From assembly GCF_042685105.1 (NCBI RefSeq), contig NZ_JBHUMO010000043.1, forward strand, positions 1 to 64,000: 64,000 nt of DNA, written 5' to 3'. Under the pieces are notes generated by a model. It ran no database searches, was not told where the DNA came from, and saw only the letters and a list, made by a program, of their open reading frames with translations. The position numbers and the translations under genes are program-made. The DNA comes from Enterococcus_G camelliae (GTDB lineage Bacteria > Bacillota > Bacilli > Lactobacillales > Enterococcaceae). Below, piece after piece: positions 8,994-17,988 of this stretch (position 1 is the first letter of the stretch; the number at the start of each line of letters is the position of its first letter).

Positions 8994-9034
8994 ATAAAAT
9001 GAAGAGGCCTTTTTACAAGGCCTCTTCATTTTAT
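8994..9034. terminator. Terminator after tRNA-Leu
   Basis: A perfect long stem, ATAAAATGAAGAGGCC (8994-9009) with GGCCTCTTCATTTTAT (9019-9034), carries A/T at its base so it can work in both directions. The following 178 bases to the next gene hold no convincing gene; a weak GTCAC/GTGAC hairpin lies near 9148-9170. Confidence 0.85.
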
Positions 9035-9212
9035 AGTTTCAAGTTTACATAATACTATTATAATTAAATTTTATTCTAACAAGCATTCATCGATCCGTTG
9101 CCGTACTATCAAAAAAAGCCAAACAAGCTAAACAGGATGCTACTCGTCACTTCACCTAGTTGGTGACACCCTTTTTAGTTTGTTCCGCTTTTCGTTGATA
9201 AGCTACTTTATT

Positions 9213-10007
9213 TTACTTGTCAGGCGCTTGAAAGTACCCGTTTTCTTTAATTTGGCTCTGTCCATCTTCAATTAATCCATTCAATGAGTGATCCAAAATA
9301 TTTCTTTTTTTGTCTTTTGTTTTAATTGCTGCCTTGTATTCATTTCTAGTCATCGTAATCTGCTCAGTTTTTTTAAAACGCTTGACAGCTGGTTCATCAG
9401 GGCGCTTCTCTTGATAGGCGTCATTTGTGTCAAATAAAAGATACGTCTCACTTTTTTTCTGCATTGATGCATAGAGCGTATTCGCTTCAATCTTTTTTTC
9501 CGGCTCATCTGGGATTAAAGATGCTGGCACAAATTTGGGCACGAAATACGAGCGACCTCCTGTATATTGCTTCTTAAGAGAGTCGTCTTTGTTGGCTGCA
9601 TAGTGGGTACTTGAAGGAGTTTCAAACATCTGCTTAGCCTGATCAGACGTTTGCTGCTTATTTTTCGTACCAAATAAACTGGTCTTTCCTGTACTGGTAG
9701 TTTCTTTAATCGCATGTTGACGATAAGTCGGTAACGATTGGCGGAATCGTTCTAAAGTTTCCCGCTCTCTGCCAATACTTCCAGCCCGTTCAATTGTTTT
9801 TTTTGTATTCCGGCGATAGCGTGTATCAGCATTTTGGGTTTCTGGTTCAACGACCAGCGATTCCGTTTGTTGTTCCGTTATAATCCAACTATCATCGGAT
9901 ACAAAATGATTCGCTGTGGCTTCACTTGAACGTTTTTTCACACCTTCCTCATCGGAAAAAGCTGGAAACCTTTCTTTTTTTCGCTTAATATCAGCATAAT
10001 GCGTCAT
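9213..10007 (-). CDS. Hypothetical, highly charged and probably disordered protein
   Basis: I do not recognise this protein of about 264 aa. It is very rich in Lys, Arg, Glu, Gln, Thr and Ser, has no signal peptide or membrane segment, and looks mostly disordered. A proline-rich block near residues 160-175 (FVPKFVPASLIPDEPEKK) and a C-terminal helical stretch are the only ordered-looking parts. An ATG at 10013 lies only 3 bases from GGGAGG; the in-frame ATG at 10007 has better spacing. It is 70 bases downstream of the DUF1803-like gene on the same strand. Confidence 0.7.
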   Translation of the reverse strand: MTHYADIKRKKERFPAFSDEEGVKKRSSEATANHFVSDDSWIITEQQTESLVVEPETQNADTRYRRNTKKTIERAGSIGRERETLERFRQSLPTYRQHAIKETTSTGKTSLFGTKNKQQTSDQAKQMFETPSSTHYAANKDDSLKKQYTGGRSYFVPKFVPASLIPDEPEKKIEANTLYASMQKKSETYLLFDTNDAYQEKRPDEPAVKRFKKTEQITMTRNEYKAAIKTKDKKRNILDHSLNGLIEDGQSQIKENGYFQAPDK

Positions 10008-10083
10008 AGGCATAATCCTCCCAAACTATCATCTCTTCATTTTATCATAGCATGAAAATGAATTTTTTGCTGAACTTCTTTCC

Positions 10084-10950
10084 TCAGGATTCGGCGTTTG
10101 CTAAGAAGACCCATTCATCTTGGTGTACGATGGTTAATGGCGCTTTCTCAAAAAAATGCCACAATTCGACAAAAATACGTCGCTTTTCAAAATTCGTTAA
10201 TTCCGCCACACAAGCATCCGCTTTCGCAAAAGGTGCTTGTTGTATAGGAGTCTGAGTAGTCATTTCCACGACAGACCTAAGAACAAACGTATCGGTTAAA
10301 AAGCCAAAATCGACTAAGCTTTGGAGAAAAATTGTTGGTCGAATGCGCCGTGATTGCTTCCTTGCTTTTTCAAACAAAACAGCCAGTTGGTCAAGATAAT
10401 ACTCCGTGTTCACATCCCCCAAATAGGCAAAGGGTTCATACAAACTAGCATCCCCTTCTCTCAGCGCAGAAAAATATGCTGGTATGGTTTTCGCATGGGG
10501 TTCATCGGCTAATTCTTGAACGATTAGTTGATCCGAACACAATTCACGAAAATAAAACAGCTCCATCATTTCTTCAACAAAGTACACTTGAGGCTCCTTT
10601 TTTAAACGTTGTCCTTGCAGAACAAACCATGCTCGACGACTTTCCACGGACCATTCTGCTAAGATTGTTTTCAAAGATGCGACTTTTTTTTCAATCAACT
10701 CATTCGAGGAAAGCACATTGTAAACAGGGACAATCAACTGGTAGCGACGATCTGATCGAGCAATTAAGCCCAATTGGATATATTCCTCAATGGCACGATC
10801 AACTTTCACCTCAGGAAACCGGCTTTTTATCTCTCTTAGAGTAGGCGGTTTTTCTTTTCGATTAGTTAAAAAAGAAGCAACGCCTTCAAAAAACGTATCT
10901 CGCAAGAGTGAATGATTTTTCTGCCAATTATCTTCTACAATTAATTTCAT
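10084..10950 (-). CDS. Conserved hypothetical protein, DUF1803-like
   Basis: This 288-aa soluble protein has an N-terminal winged-helix-like region (residues about 35-75; PTLREIKSRFPEVKVDRAIEEY then LGLIARSDRRYQL). The rest is mostly helical with a W/F-rich end. The pattern resembles DUF1803 proteins of streptococci and enterococci, which are uncharacterised; I am only moderately sure. It could bind nucleic acid through the N-terminal domain. A GAGGAGGAG ribosome site lies upstream. The 170 bases between it and ppaC hold no gene. Confidence 0.7.
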   Translation of the reverse strand: MKLIVEDNWQKNHSLLRDTFFEGVASFLTNRKEKPPTLREIKSRFPEVKVDRAIEEYIQLGLIARSDRRYQLIVPVYNVLSSNELIEKKVASLKTILAEWSVESRRAWFVLQGQRLKKEPQVYFVEEMMELFYFRELCSDQLIVQELADEPHAKTIPAYFSALREGDASLYEPFAYLGDVNTEYYLDQLAVLFEKARKQSRRIRPTIFLQSLVDFGFLTDTFVLRSVVEMTTQTPIQQAPFAKADACVAELTNFEKRRIFVELWHFFEKAPLTIVHQDEWVFLANAES

Positions 10951-11123
10951 TTCTTAACTAAGCTCCTCCTCTAATTGAAAAAGTGTGACAACCAATGACA
11001 GTCATTCTCAGGAACCCCCGTCAAACTTGGTCAATCACACAATTTTTTCCCTATTTCACTGATTACTCACTCAACTGAGCTAGATTGGCGCAAAAAGCAA
11101 ACTTCCTTCTTTTACGCAACGGT

Positions 11124-12047
11124 CTAAAAACTTTCAGTCAAAGGTGGCACAACTTGTTTTTTTCGAGAAACAACCCCAGGTAAAAACGCCCGATTATCTG
11201 TCAACGTAACTTGAAAAGCAGCTTCAACATTCGCTTTTGGTTCACCAACTACCAACAATTCGGAATCACTATCTAAAATGTTGGTGATAACCAATAAGAA
11301 CAAATCATAACCATTCTTCGCATTTTCACTGGCCATCGTAGCTTCAAATTCAGCTTGACGTTCAAGAACTTCCGCAATATCCACTGTATTAACTTGCGCA
11401 ATACGAACGTTTTTATCTCCCATTGGAAAGCTTTTGGCATCCAGATCCAACAAGGTTGCGACTGATTTCGTACTAAGGTTGGTACCTGCTTTCAACATAT
11501 CCAGACCATAGGATTGCAAATCAACCGCTGCGATCGTCGCTAATTCCTTTGCAGCGGCAACGTCTTCTTCGGTGCAAGTTGGAGACTTAAATAACAATGT
11601 ATCGGATATAATTGCCGACAACATGATACCAGCAATGGCCTTTGGTACTTCAATGCCGGCTTCCTTATATAATTTCAAAATAATTGTACTCGTACAACCA
11701 ACTGGTTCTGCTCGATAATAAAGAGGATTCGCAGTTTCAAAATTTGCTATCCGATGATGATCAACCACTGATAAAATAGTCACTTCGGCAATATCCGCAG
11801 CACTTTGTTGAAATTCATTGTGGTCTACCAACATTACGCTATCAGCTTCTGGCTTTACACTAGTAATCACTCGTGGGGCTACTAACCCAAAAGTAGTTAA
11901 TGCAAATTGCGTTTCTTCGCTAGGTGCGCCTAATGCAACAGCCTCAACATCTTTTCCTAACTCTTTTTGTAAATGTGCAAAGGAGATAGCAGCTCCAATG
12001 GCATCAGTGTCTGGGTTTTGATGCCCAAAGACAAAAATTTTTGACAT
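11124..12047 (-). CDS. ppaC: Manganese-dependent inorganic pyrophosphatase (family II)
   Basis: The 307-aa enzyme hydrolyses pyrophosphate in the cytoplasm and drives biosynthetic reactions forward. Family II (DHH) motifs are clear: GHQNPDTDAIGAA near the N terminus, DHNEFQQ, VVDHHRIANF, SDTLLFKSPTCTEED, and the C-terminal SRKKQVVPPL substrate motif. Length matches the family. The true start is the ATG at 12047 behind a GGAGCG site; an in-frame upstream extension would add 17 residues not found in the family. It lies alone between pflA and the DUF1803-like gene. Confidence 0.96.
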   Translation of the reverse strand: MSKIFVFGHQNPDTDAIGAAISFAHLQKELGKDVEAVALGAPSEETQFALTTFGLVAPRVITSVKPEADSVMLVDHNEFQQSAADIAEVTILSVVDHHRIANFETANPLYYRAEPVGCTSTIILKLYKEAGIEVPKAIAGIMLSAIISDTLLFKSPTCTEEDVAAAKELATIAAVDLQSYGLDMLKAGTNLSTKSVATLLDLDAKSFPMGDKNVRIAQVNTVDIAEVLERQAEFEATMASENAKNGYDLFLLVITNILDSDSELLVVGEPKANVEAAFQVTLTDNRAFLPGVVSRKKQVVPPLTESF

Positions 12048-12133
12048 AACAATCGCTCCATTCTTTCTTTTCGCTTCTAATGATAGCAAAAAAAACAAGA
12101 TAAGAAAATAGGCTTTTCTTATCTTGTCTCCTT

Positions 12134-12901
12134 TTACCTTGTCAAATAGCCTTGATAATCCGACACATGCAATAATTTTTTGGCATTTTCTACCCGATCA
12201 TCTGTAGGCGGTTGAATTCCTTCTAATGGATACTTCAAGCCCATTTCATCCCATTTGTATTTTCCCATCGTGTGGTACGGTAGGATTTCAACTTTATCCA
12301 CATTGTCCAATGTTTTGATAAAGTTATCTAGACGAATCAAATACTCGTCATAATCACTACGAAACGGTACGAGGACGTGGCGAATCCAGACAGGTTTATG
12401 AATTTCTGAAAGATAGTTTGCCATTTCGAGAATGTTTTCATTTCCTAAAGAAGTTAGTTTTTTATGCTCTTCATTATCGATATGTTTAATATCAAAAAGC
12501 AATAAATCGGTATAATTCATCAGCTCTTCAAATTTGCTGAAAAACGGTTCTTCTCGAGTAAACGGTTTGCCACAGGTGTCAATGGTTGTATGGATTCCCT
12601 TTGCTTTTGCTTTTTTGAATAAATCTAGGAGGAAATCAAGTTGCAACAATGGTTCACCACCACTGACTGTAATCCCACCTTTTTCTCCCCAATAAGATTG
12701 ATACTTCATGGCCTCTGCCAAGACATCATCCGCACTTCTGAAGGATGCTTTTGGATCATCAATTTTCCAAGTATCTGGATTGTGGCAAAACTGGCAACGC
12801 ATACGACAACCTTGAGAAAAAATGACAAATCTAACACCGGGGCCATCTACCGTTCCAAAATTTTCAGTTGAATGAATCCTACCTTTTACTTCGGTAGTCA
12901 T
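12134..12901 (-). CDS. pflA: Pyruvate formate-lyase activating enzyme
   Basis: This 255-aa radical-SAM enzyme installs the glycyl radical on PflB under anaerobic conditions. The CxxxCxxC iron-sulfur motif is in GCRMRCQFCHNPDTW, followed by the SAM-binding GGITVSGGEPLLQ segment. The ATG at 12901, with a GAGGG site, gives the usual N terminus (MTTEVKGRIHSTENFGTVDG); a longer frame reaches 12934 but would run into the intercistronic hairpin. It follows pflB by 73 bases on the same strand. Confidence 0.96.
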   Translation of the reverse strand: MTTEVKGRIHSTENFGTVDGPGVRFVIFSQGCRMRCQFCHNPDTWKIDDPKASFRSADDVLAEAMKYQSYWGEKGGITVSGGEPLLQLDFLLDLFKKAKAKGIHTTIDTCGKPFTREEPFFSKFEELMNYTDLLLFDIKHIDNEEHKKLTSLGNENILEMANYLSEIHKPVWIRHVLVPFRSDYDEYLIRLDNFIKTLDNVDKVEILPYHTMGKYKWDEMGLKYPLEGIQPPTDDRVENAKKLLHVSDYQGYLTR

Positions 12902-12916
12902 AAAATCCCTCTTCTC

Positions 12917-12957
12917 TAAAAAAGAAGGTGACAATCAACAAGACTGCCACCCTTCCT
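12917..12957 (-). terminator. Terminator-like hairpin between pflB and pflA
   Basis: On the minus strand a stem of about 13 bp (12923-12955, GAAGG...CCTTC outer pairs, one bulge) is followed by a run of six T residues (12917-12922). It lies between pflB and the pflA start, so it probably lets only part of the pflB transcription continue into pflA. Confidence 0.65.
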
Positions 12958-12974
12958 TTCTGTTTCTTTATTGA

Positions 12975-15254
12975 TTACATACGATCATGTGACGTTCTAG
13001 AAATAACATCTGCTTGTTGTTCAGGAGTTAAATCACGGAATTTCACAGCATATCCTGATACACGAATTGTTAAGTTAGGATATTTTTCAGGATGTTTTTG
13101 TGCATCCAATAATAATTCATTTGTAAATACGTTGACGTTAATATGGTAACCACCTTTATCAAAGTAGCCATCTAATACGTTACGTAAATTGTTGATACGT
13201 GTTGTATCGTCTTTACCTAAACCATTTGGATTGATGGTTTGCGTATTTGAGATACCATCGCGTGCATGTTCATATTCTAAACGGGCAGTTGAGTTTAATG
13301 AAGCCAACAAGCCATGTTTTTCACCTAAGAATTTACCATCTTGGTAACTTGGGTTAGCACCTGGAGCCAATGGTTTGCCTGCACGACGTCCGTCAGGTGT
13401 ATTACCAGTAGCTTTACCATAAACGACATTTGATGTAATTGTCAATAATGAAGTTGTTGGTGTTGAATTACGGTACGTATGTTGACGTTTAATTTGCGTC
13501 ATAAAGTAATCAAGAATCCAGTTAGCCATAGCATCGGCTTCTTCATTATCATTACCATAAGTAGGGAATTCATTTTGTGGAACATAGTCAATTGCCATAC
13601 CATCTTCATCACGAATAACTTTTACATTACCGTGTTTGATAGCCATAATACTGTCAGTTGCATGAGAGATTCCGGCAATACCAGTTGCAAAGGTACGTTT
13701 CAAGTCAGTATCCATTAAAGCTAATTGCGCAGCTTCATAAGCATATTTGTCATGCATGTAGTGAATGATGTTTAAGGTATTCACATAAAGTTCAGCTAAC
13801 CAATCCAATGTTTGTTTGTAGTTTTCCATGAATTCATCGAAGTCAAGGGTTTCACCTTCCATACGACGGAAACGTGGTCCAACTTGCATTTTGGTTTTTT
13901 CGTCTTGGCAACCATTAATAGCATAAAGAACAGCTTTAACTAAGTTTGCACGAGCACCAAAGAATTGCATATCTTTCCCAACAACTGTTGCAGACACACA
14001 ACAAGCGATGGCACAATCGTCAGATCCCCAGTTGGCACGTAACAAATCATCATTTTCAAATTGGATAGAAGAACTTTCTTTCGCAATTTTTGCTGCATAC
14101 GTACGGAAGCCTTCTGGTAAGTGTGAAGAATACAAAACTGTCAAGTTTGGTTCTGGAGAAGGACCCATGTTTGTTAAGGTATGCAAGATACGAAAGTCAT
14201 TCTTTGTTACCAATGAGCGCCCATCGATACCCATACCAGCGATTGATAAAGTTGCCCAAATTGGATAACCAGAGAATAGTGAATTGTATTCTGGTGTACG
14301 TGCAAATTTAACCATACGCAATTTCATAATCAAATGATCAATTAATTCTTGTGCTTCAAATTCAGTAATTTCACCACGTTCTAAGTCACGTTGAATATAG
14401 ATATCTAAGAAGGCTGAAATACGACCGATTGACATTGCAGCTCCGTTTTGAGCTTTGATTGCTCCAAGGTAACCGAAGTATAACCATTGAACAGCTTCTT
14501 GAGCATTTTCAGCTGGACGTGAAATATCAAATCCATAAGAAGCAGCCATTTTTTTCAAATCAGCTAAGGCACGGTATTGTTCAGAAATTTCTTCACGAAG
14601 ACGAATAACGTCGTCTAACATGACTTTATTTCCACAATTGTCATGATCTTTTTTCTTTTGTTCCATCAAGAAATCAATTCCGTATAGAGCAATACGACGA
14701 TAGTCACCAATAATACGACCACGGCCATAAGCATCTGGTAGTCCAGTAATAATTTTGTTTTTACGGGCTAAACGCATTTCAGGAGTGTAGGCATCAAATA
14801 CACCTTGGTTATGTGTTTTGCGCCATTCTGTAAAGATTTTTGTCATATTGTCATCAACTTCATAACCATTTGAAGTTAAGGCATTGTTCGCCATTTTGAT
14901 TCCACCAAATGGTTGGAACGCTTGCTTCAAAGGTACATCTGTTTGTAAACCGACAATTTTTTCTTCTTCTTTGATTAAGTAACCAGGACCATGAGAAGTA
15001 AGGGTTGAAGGGATATTATTATCCATATCATAAACACCGTTCTTTTCATGTTGTACTTCGAATAATTCTTGCAGTTTCGTCCATAATTTGTCTGTACTTG
15101 GTGCGATTGGTTCTAAGAAACTATCGTCACCTCTGTACTCTGTGTAGTTCTTTTGGATAAAGTCCCGTGTGTTAATTTCATTTTGCCAATGTCCGCCTGT
15201 AAAACCATCCCATGCTTTGTTTGTTGTTTTTACATCGTTTGTTTCGACTGCCAT
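12975..15254 (-). CDS. pflB: Formate acetyltransferase (pyruvate formate-lyase)
   Basis: The 759-aa glycyl-radical enzyme converts pyruvate and CoA to acetyl-CoA and formate in anaerobic fermentation. The two adjacent catalytic cysteines are in CAIACCVSA (about residue 410), and the radical glycine is in the C-terminal RVSGYAVKF motif. Length equals that of E. coli PflB. The start MAVETND lies behind an AGGAGG-type site. It is followed by its activase pflA. Codon choice looks strongly biased, as expected for a highly expressed gene. A clear extended -10 promoter lies 50-77 bases upstream. Confidence 0.98.
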   Translation of the reverse strand: MAVETNDVKTTNKAWDGFTGGHWQNEINTRDFIQKNYTEYRGDDSFLEPIAPSTDKLWTKLQELFEVQHEKNGVYDMDNNIPSTLTSHGPGYLIKEEEKIVGLQTDVPLKQAFQPFGGIKMANNALTSNGYEVDDNMTKIFTEWRKTHNQGVFDAYTPEMRLARKNKIITGLPDAYGRGRIIGDYRRIALYGIDFLMEQKKKDHDNCGNKVMLDDVIRLREEISEQYRALADLKKMAASYGFDISRPAENAQEAVQWLYFGYLGAIKAQNGAAMSIGRISAFLDIYIQRDLERGEITEFEAQELIDHLIMKLRMVKFARTPEYNSLFSGYPIWATLSIAGMGIDGRSLVTKNDFRILHTLTNMGPSPEPNLTVLYSSHLPEGFRTYAAKIAKESSSIQFENDDLLRANWGSDDCAIACCVSATVVGKDMQFFGARANLVKAVLYAINGCQDEKTKMQVGPRFRRMEGETLDFDEFMENYKQTLDWLAELYVNTLNIIHYMHDKYAYEAAQLALMDTDLKRTFATGIAGISHATDSIMAIKHGNVKVIRDEDGMAIDYVPQNEFPTYGNDNEEADAMANWILDYFMTQIKRQHTYRNSTPTTSLLTITSNVVYGKATGNTPDGRRAGKPLAPGANPSYQDGKFLGEKHGLLASLNSTARLEYEHARDGISNTQTINPNGLGKDDTTRINNLRNVLDGYFDKGGYHINVNVFTNELLLDAQKHPEKYPNLTIRVSGYAVKFRDLTPEQQADVISRTSHDRM

Positions 15255-15303
15255 TTTCTGGTCCTCCTTATAACTGTTTTTGTGTAACAGCTTTTACGTG
15301 ATT

Positions 15304-15331
15304 AGTATAACACATCCCCAACGTTTTGCAA
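15304..15331 (-). promoter_or_regulatory. pflB promoter
   Basis: On the minus strand: -35 TTGCAA (15326-15331), a 16-base spacer, and an extended -10 TGTTATACT (hexamer 15304-15309). The start point would leave a leader of about 45 bases before pflB. Confidence 0.65.
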
Positions 15332-15414
15332 GTGTTTCCATCGTGATTTTTTAACAATTTTTTTCTTTTTGTTCAGATATTTTTTTCAAATCATTGATAT
15401 ATCAACAATTTCAA

Positions 15415-15432
15415 TTGTGAATTTAATCATTA
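15415..15432. promoter_or_regulatory. Weak Rex-like site upstream of pflB
   Basis: TTGTGAATTTAATCATTA keeps the left Rex half-site (TTGTGA) but only part of the right one. It is about 85 bases upstream of the pflB -35. NADH/NAD control of pflB by Rex is known in related bacteria; this match alone is weak. Confidence 0.2.
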
Positions 15433-15463
15433 AATAATTAAAATTTTAACGTGAAAGAATCAC

Positions 15464-15512
15464 AAAAGAAAAAACAGTAATGAATTGTATTATAACAATT
15501 TATTACTGTTTC
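15464..15512 (-). terminator. Terminator after parC
   Basis: An almost perfect 17-bp stem (AAACAGTAATGAATTGT, 15472-15488, with the arm 15494-15511) is followed on the minus strand by a T-rich run (15465-15474). It begins about 10 bases beyond the parC stop. Confidence 0.85.
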
Positions 15513-15520
15513 GTTATTTT

Positions 15521-17977
15521 TTATAACAGAGTTGGTACTTTTTTATAAACGGAAACGATCGTGCCTCCCGTTTTTTCATCCATTACAAATGAGCCATTCG
15601 AAGTTCGATCCCCAATCGGAAATTGTGTTGCGATGAATTTCTTCACCTCGCCCTTTTGATTCATCACCACTAGTTCTGACTCATCGCTAACTCCCATATA
15701 AACAATGCGATGCGGGTTGTTTTTTAACTCTCGAAAGACCATCATCCCTCTTTGAGCACGAGAAGTTCGTGGGATTTCTTGCGCAAGCATGCGCTTCACA
15801 GCTCCTCTTTGTGTAACCATAACAACGGGTGTGTCCCCTTCTGAGTACACTAAGATTGCTTGGACGACAAACGCATCATTTTCCTTCAAATTCATAGCCT
15901 TTACACCTGCGGCTTTGGGTCCGACAACAGGGACTTCCGCCAAAGAGTAACGCAAAGCGTAGGCCCGGTTTGTAACGAGAAAGACATCTTGGTCCCCTTC
16001 TGTCTCCTCAGGGTCGACGATTGAGACATGAACGACTCGATCTTCCTCCGTTTTCAAATTAATAAACGGCAACGGCCGAGTTCGATACGTTCGCCAAGGT
16101 GAAAATTCCTGAAGTTTTGTGCGCTTAATCAATCCAGCTTGAGTAACGATGAGAAACTCTTGACTGTCATTGAGTTGTTTATAAGGAAAAACGGCTAAAA
16201 TAGTTTCTTCAATTTTAAGCGTCGTCAATGTTTGTGAGAGATGTTCGCCAAAGTCTTTCCATCTTAAGTCGGGCAACTCATGAACCGGGCGATAGATAAC
16301 ATTCCCCTTATCGGTCAATATTAATAGATGATCCAATGTATTCAATTGCCCTTGATAAACAACTGCATCTGTTTCCTTCATTCCTGCTTCTTCATTATTC
16401 GAAGCACTATACGACCGAAGACTGCTTCGTTTTACATACCCTTCACGCGTAATCACAACCATAACATCTTCTTGTGCAACAAGAATTTCTGTATCGATGG
16501 TTAATTCCGTAACTTCTGCTTCGATGATGGTGCGCCGTTCAGATTGATACTGCTTCTTCACTTCACGCAATTCTTGTTTCATCACTTTAGAAAGTTCGTT
16601 GGGTTCATGAATAATTTTTTGCAATTCGGCAATCGTTCGTAAAAGCTCTTCCGCTTCTTTTTGCAATTGCGTAATATCCGTATTGGTTAAACGGTACAAT
16701 TGCAACGTGACAATCGCTTCCGCTTGTTCTTGAGTGAATGCATGGGCTACAATTAAATTGTTTTTGGCATCGCGTTTGTCTTTACTTTTACGAATAGTAC
16801 GAATCACTTCATCCAAGATGGACAACGCTTTGATTAGACCATCCACAATATGTTGCCGGGCAAGAGCTTTTTTTAAATCGAACGTACTTCTGCGCAAAAT
16901 GACGGATTTTCGATGTTGGATGTAACTAGCCAGCATCTGTTTTAACCCAACTTGCTTGGGACGCATCTGATCAATTGCCACCATATTAAAGTTGTAGTTT
17001 ACTTGCAAATCGGTGTTTTTAAATAAATAGTTCAAGACGCCTTCTGCATTAATCTCTTTTTTCAATTCCACGACAATTTGCAGACCCGTCCGATCACTTT
17101 CATCGCGAACTTCCGCAATGCCTTCGATTTTTTTATTCAATCGAATTTCGTCCATTCTTTTAACAAGGTTGGCTTTGTTTACTTCGTAGGGAATTTCAGA
17201 AATAACAATCTGCTGTTTGCCACCTTTCAGCTCTTCAATACGCGTTTTGGAGCGCAAAATGACTTTTCCTTTGCCCGTTTCATATGCTTTTTTTATCTCA
17301 TCAGCACCTTGTAGAATGCCTCCAGTTGGAAAATCCGGTCCAGGAATAAATGTCAACAATTTTTCAAGAGATGCCTCCGGATGGTCGATGAAATAAATCG
17401 TCCCATCGATGACCTCCCCTAGATTATGGGTAGGAATTTCAGTGGCATACCCAGCAGAAATTCCTGTGGAGCCATTGACTAACAGATTGGGAAACTTGGA
17501 AGGGAGCACAGTTGGCTCTTTTTCGGTATCATCAAAATTCCAAACAAATTCCACTGTTTCTTTGTCAATATCGCTTAATAATTCGCTACTAACTTTTGAC
17601 AAACGGGCTTCTGTATACCGCATAGCGGCAGGTGGGTCACCATCCATACTCCCATTATTGCCGTGCATCTCAATCAAAACGTTCCGTAATTTCCAATCTT
17701 GACTCATCCGAACCATCGCTTCGTAGATACTGCTGTCTCCATGAGGATGATAATTCCCCATGATATTTCCTACTGATTTTGCTGATTTTCGAAATCCTTT
17801 TTCGGCCGTATTTCCATCTTGGTTCATCGCAAATAGGATTCTACGCTGAACTGGTTTTAATCCATCTCGTATGTCTGGCAAAGCTCTTTCTTGTATAATA
17901 TACTTCGAATAGCGGCCAAAACGATCCCCCATTACTTCTTCTAATGTTAATTCTTGAATGGCGTGTTTTTTTTCCAA
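15521..17977 (-). CDS. parC: DNA topoisomerase IV subunit A
   Basis: This 818-aa breakage-reunion subunit partners ParE to unlink replicated chromosomes. The catalytic Tyr is Y121 in AAMRYTEAR. The quinolone region reads HPHGDSSIYEAM with Ser82 and Glu86, the unmutated residues, so there is no sign of target-based fluoroquinolone resistance. The C-terminal half carries the beta-pinwheel repeats typical of GyrA/ParC (for example VMVVITREGYVKRSSL). It starts 11 bases after the parE stop with an AGGAGC site. ParC rather than GyrA is indicated by pairing with parE beside plsY. Confidence 0.97.
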   Translation of the reverse strand: MEKKHAIQELTLEEVMGDRFGRYSKYIIQERALPDIRDGLKPVQRRILFAMNQDGNTAEKGFRKSAKSVGNIMGNYHPHGDSSIYEAMVRMSQDWKLRNVLIEMHGNNGSMDGDPPAAMRYTEARLSKVSSELLSDIDKETVEFVWNFDDTEKEPTVLPSKFPNLLVNGSTGISAGYATEIPTHNLGEVIDGTIYFIDHPEASLEKLLTFIPGPDFPTGGILQGADEIKKAYETGKGKVILRSKTRIEELKGGKQQIVISEIPYEVNKANLVKRMDEIRLNKKIEGIAEVRDESDRTGLQIVVELKKEINAEGVLNYLFKNTDLQVNYNFNMVAIDQMRPKQVGLKQMLASYIQHRKSVILRRSTFDLKKALARQHIVDGLIKALSILDEVIRTIRKSKDKRDAKNNLIVAHAFTQEQAEAIVTLQLYRLTNTDITQLQKEAEELLRTIAELQKIIHEPNELSKVMKQELREVKKQYQSERRTIIEAEVTELTIDTEILVAQEDVMVVITREGYVKRSSLRSYSASNNEEAGMKETDAVVYQGQLNTLDHLLILTDKGNVIYRPVHELPDLRWKDFGEHLSQTLTTLKIEETILAVFPYKQLNDSQEFLIVTQAGLIKRTKLQEFSPWRTYRTRPLPFINLKTEEDRVVHVSIVDPEETEGDQDVFLVTNRAYALRYSLAEVPVVGPKAAGVKAMNLKENDAFVVQAILVYSEGDTPVVMVTQRGAVKRMLAQEIPRTSRAQRGMMVFRELKNNPHRIVYMGVSDESELVVMNQKGEVKKFIATQFPIGDRTSNGSFVMDEKTGGTIVSVYKKVPTLL

Positions 17978-17988
17978 GAAATCAGCTC

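Noticed and set aside
15255..15471. A cre (CcpA) site in the pflB leader
   Set aside because: TGGAAACACTTGCA has several mismatches at key positions, too weak to list as a feature.
15521..17977. Quinolone-resistance change in ParC
   Set aside because: Ser82 and Glu86 are the unmutated residues at the usual resistance positions.
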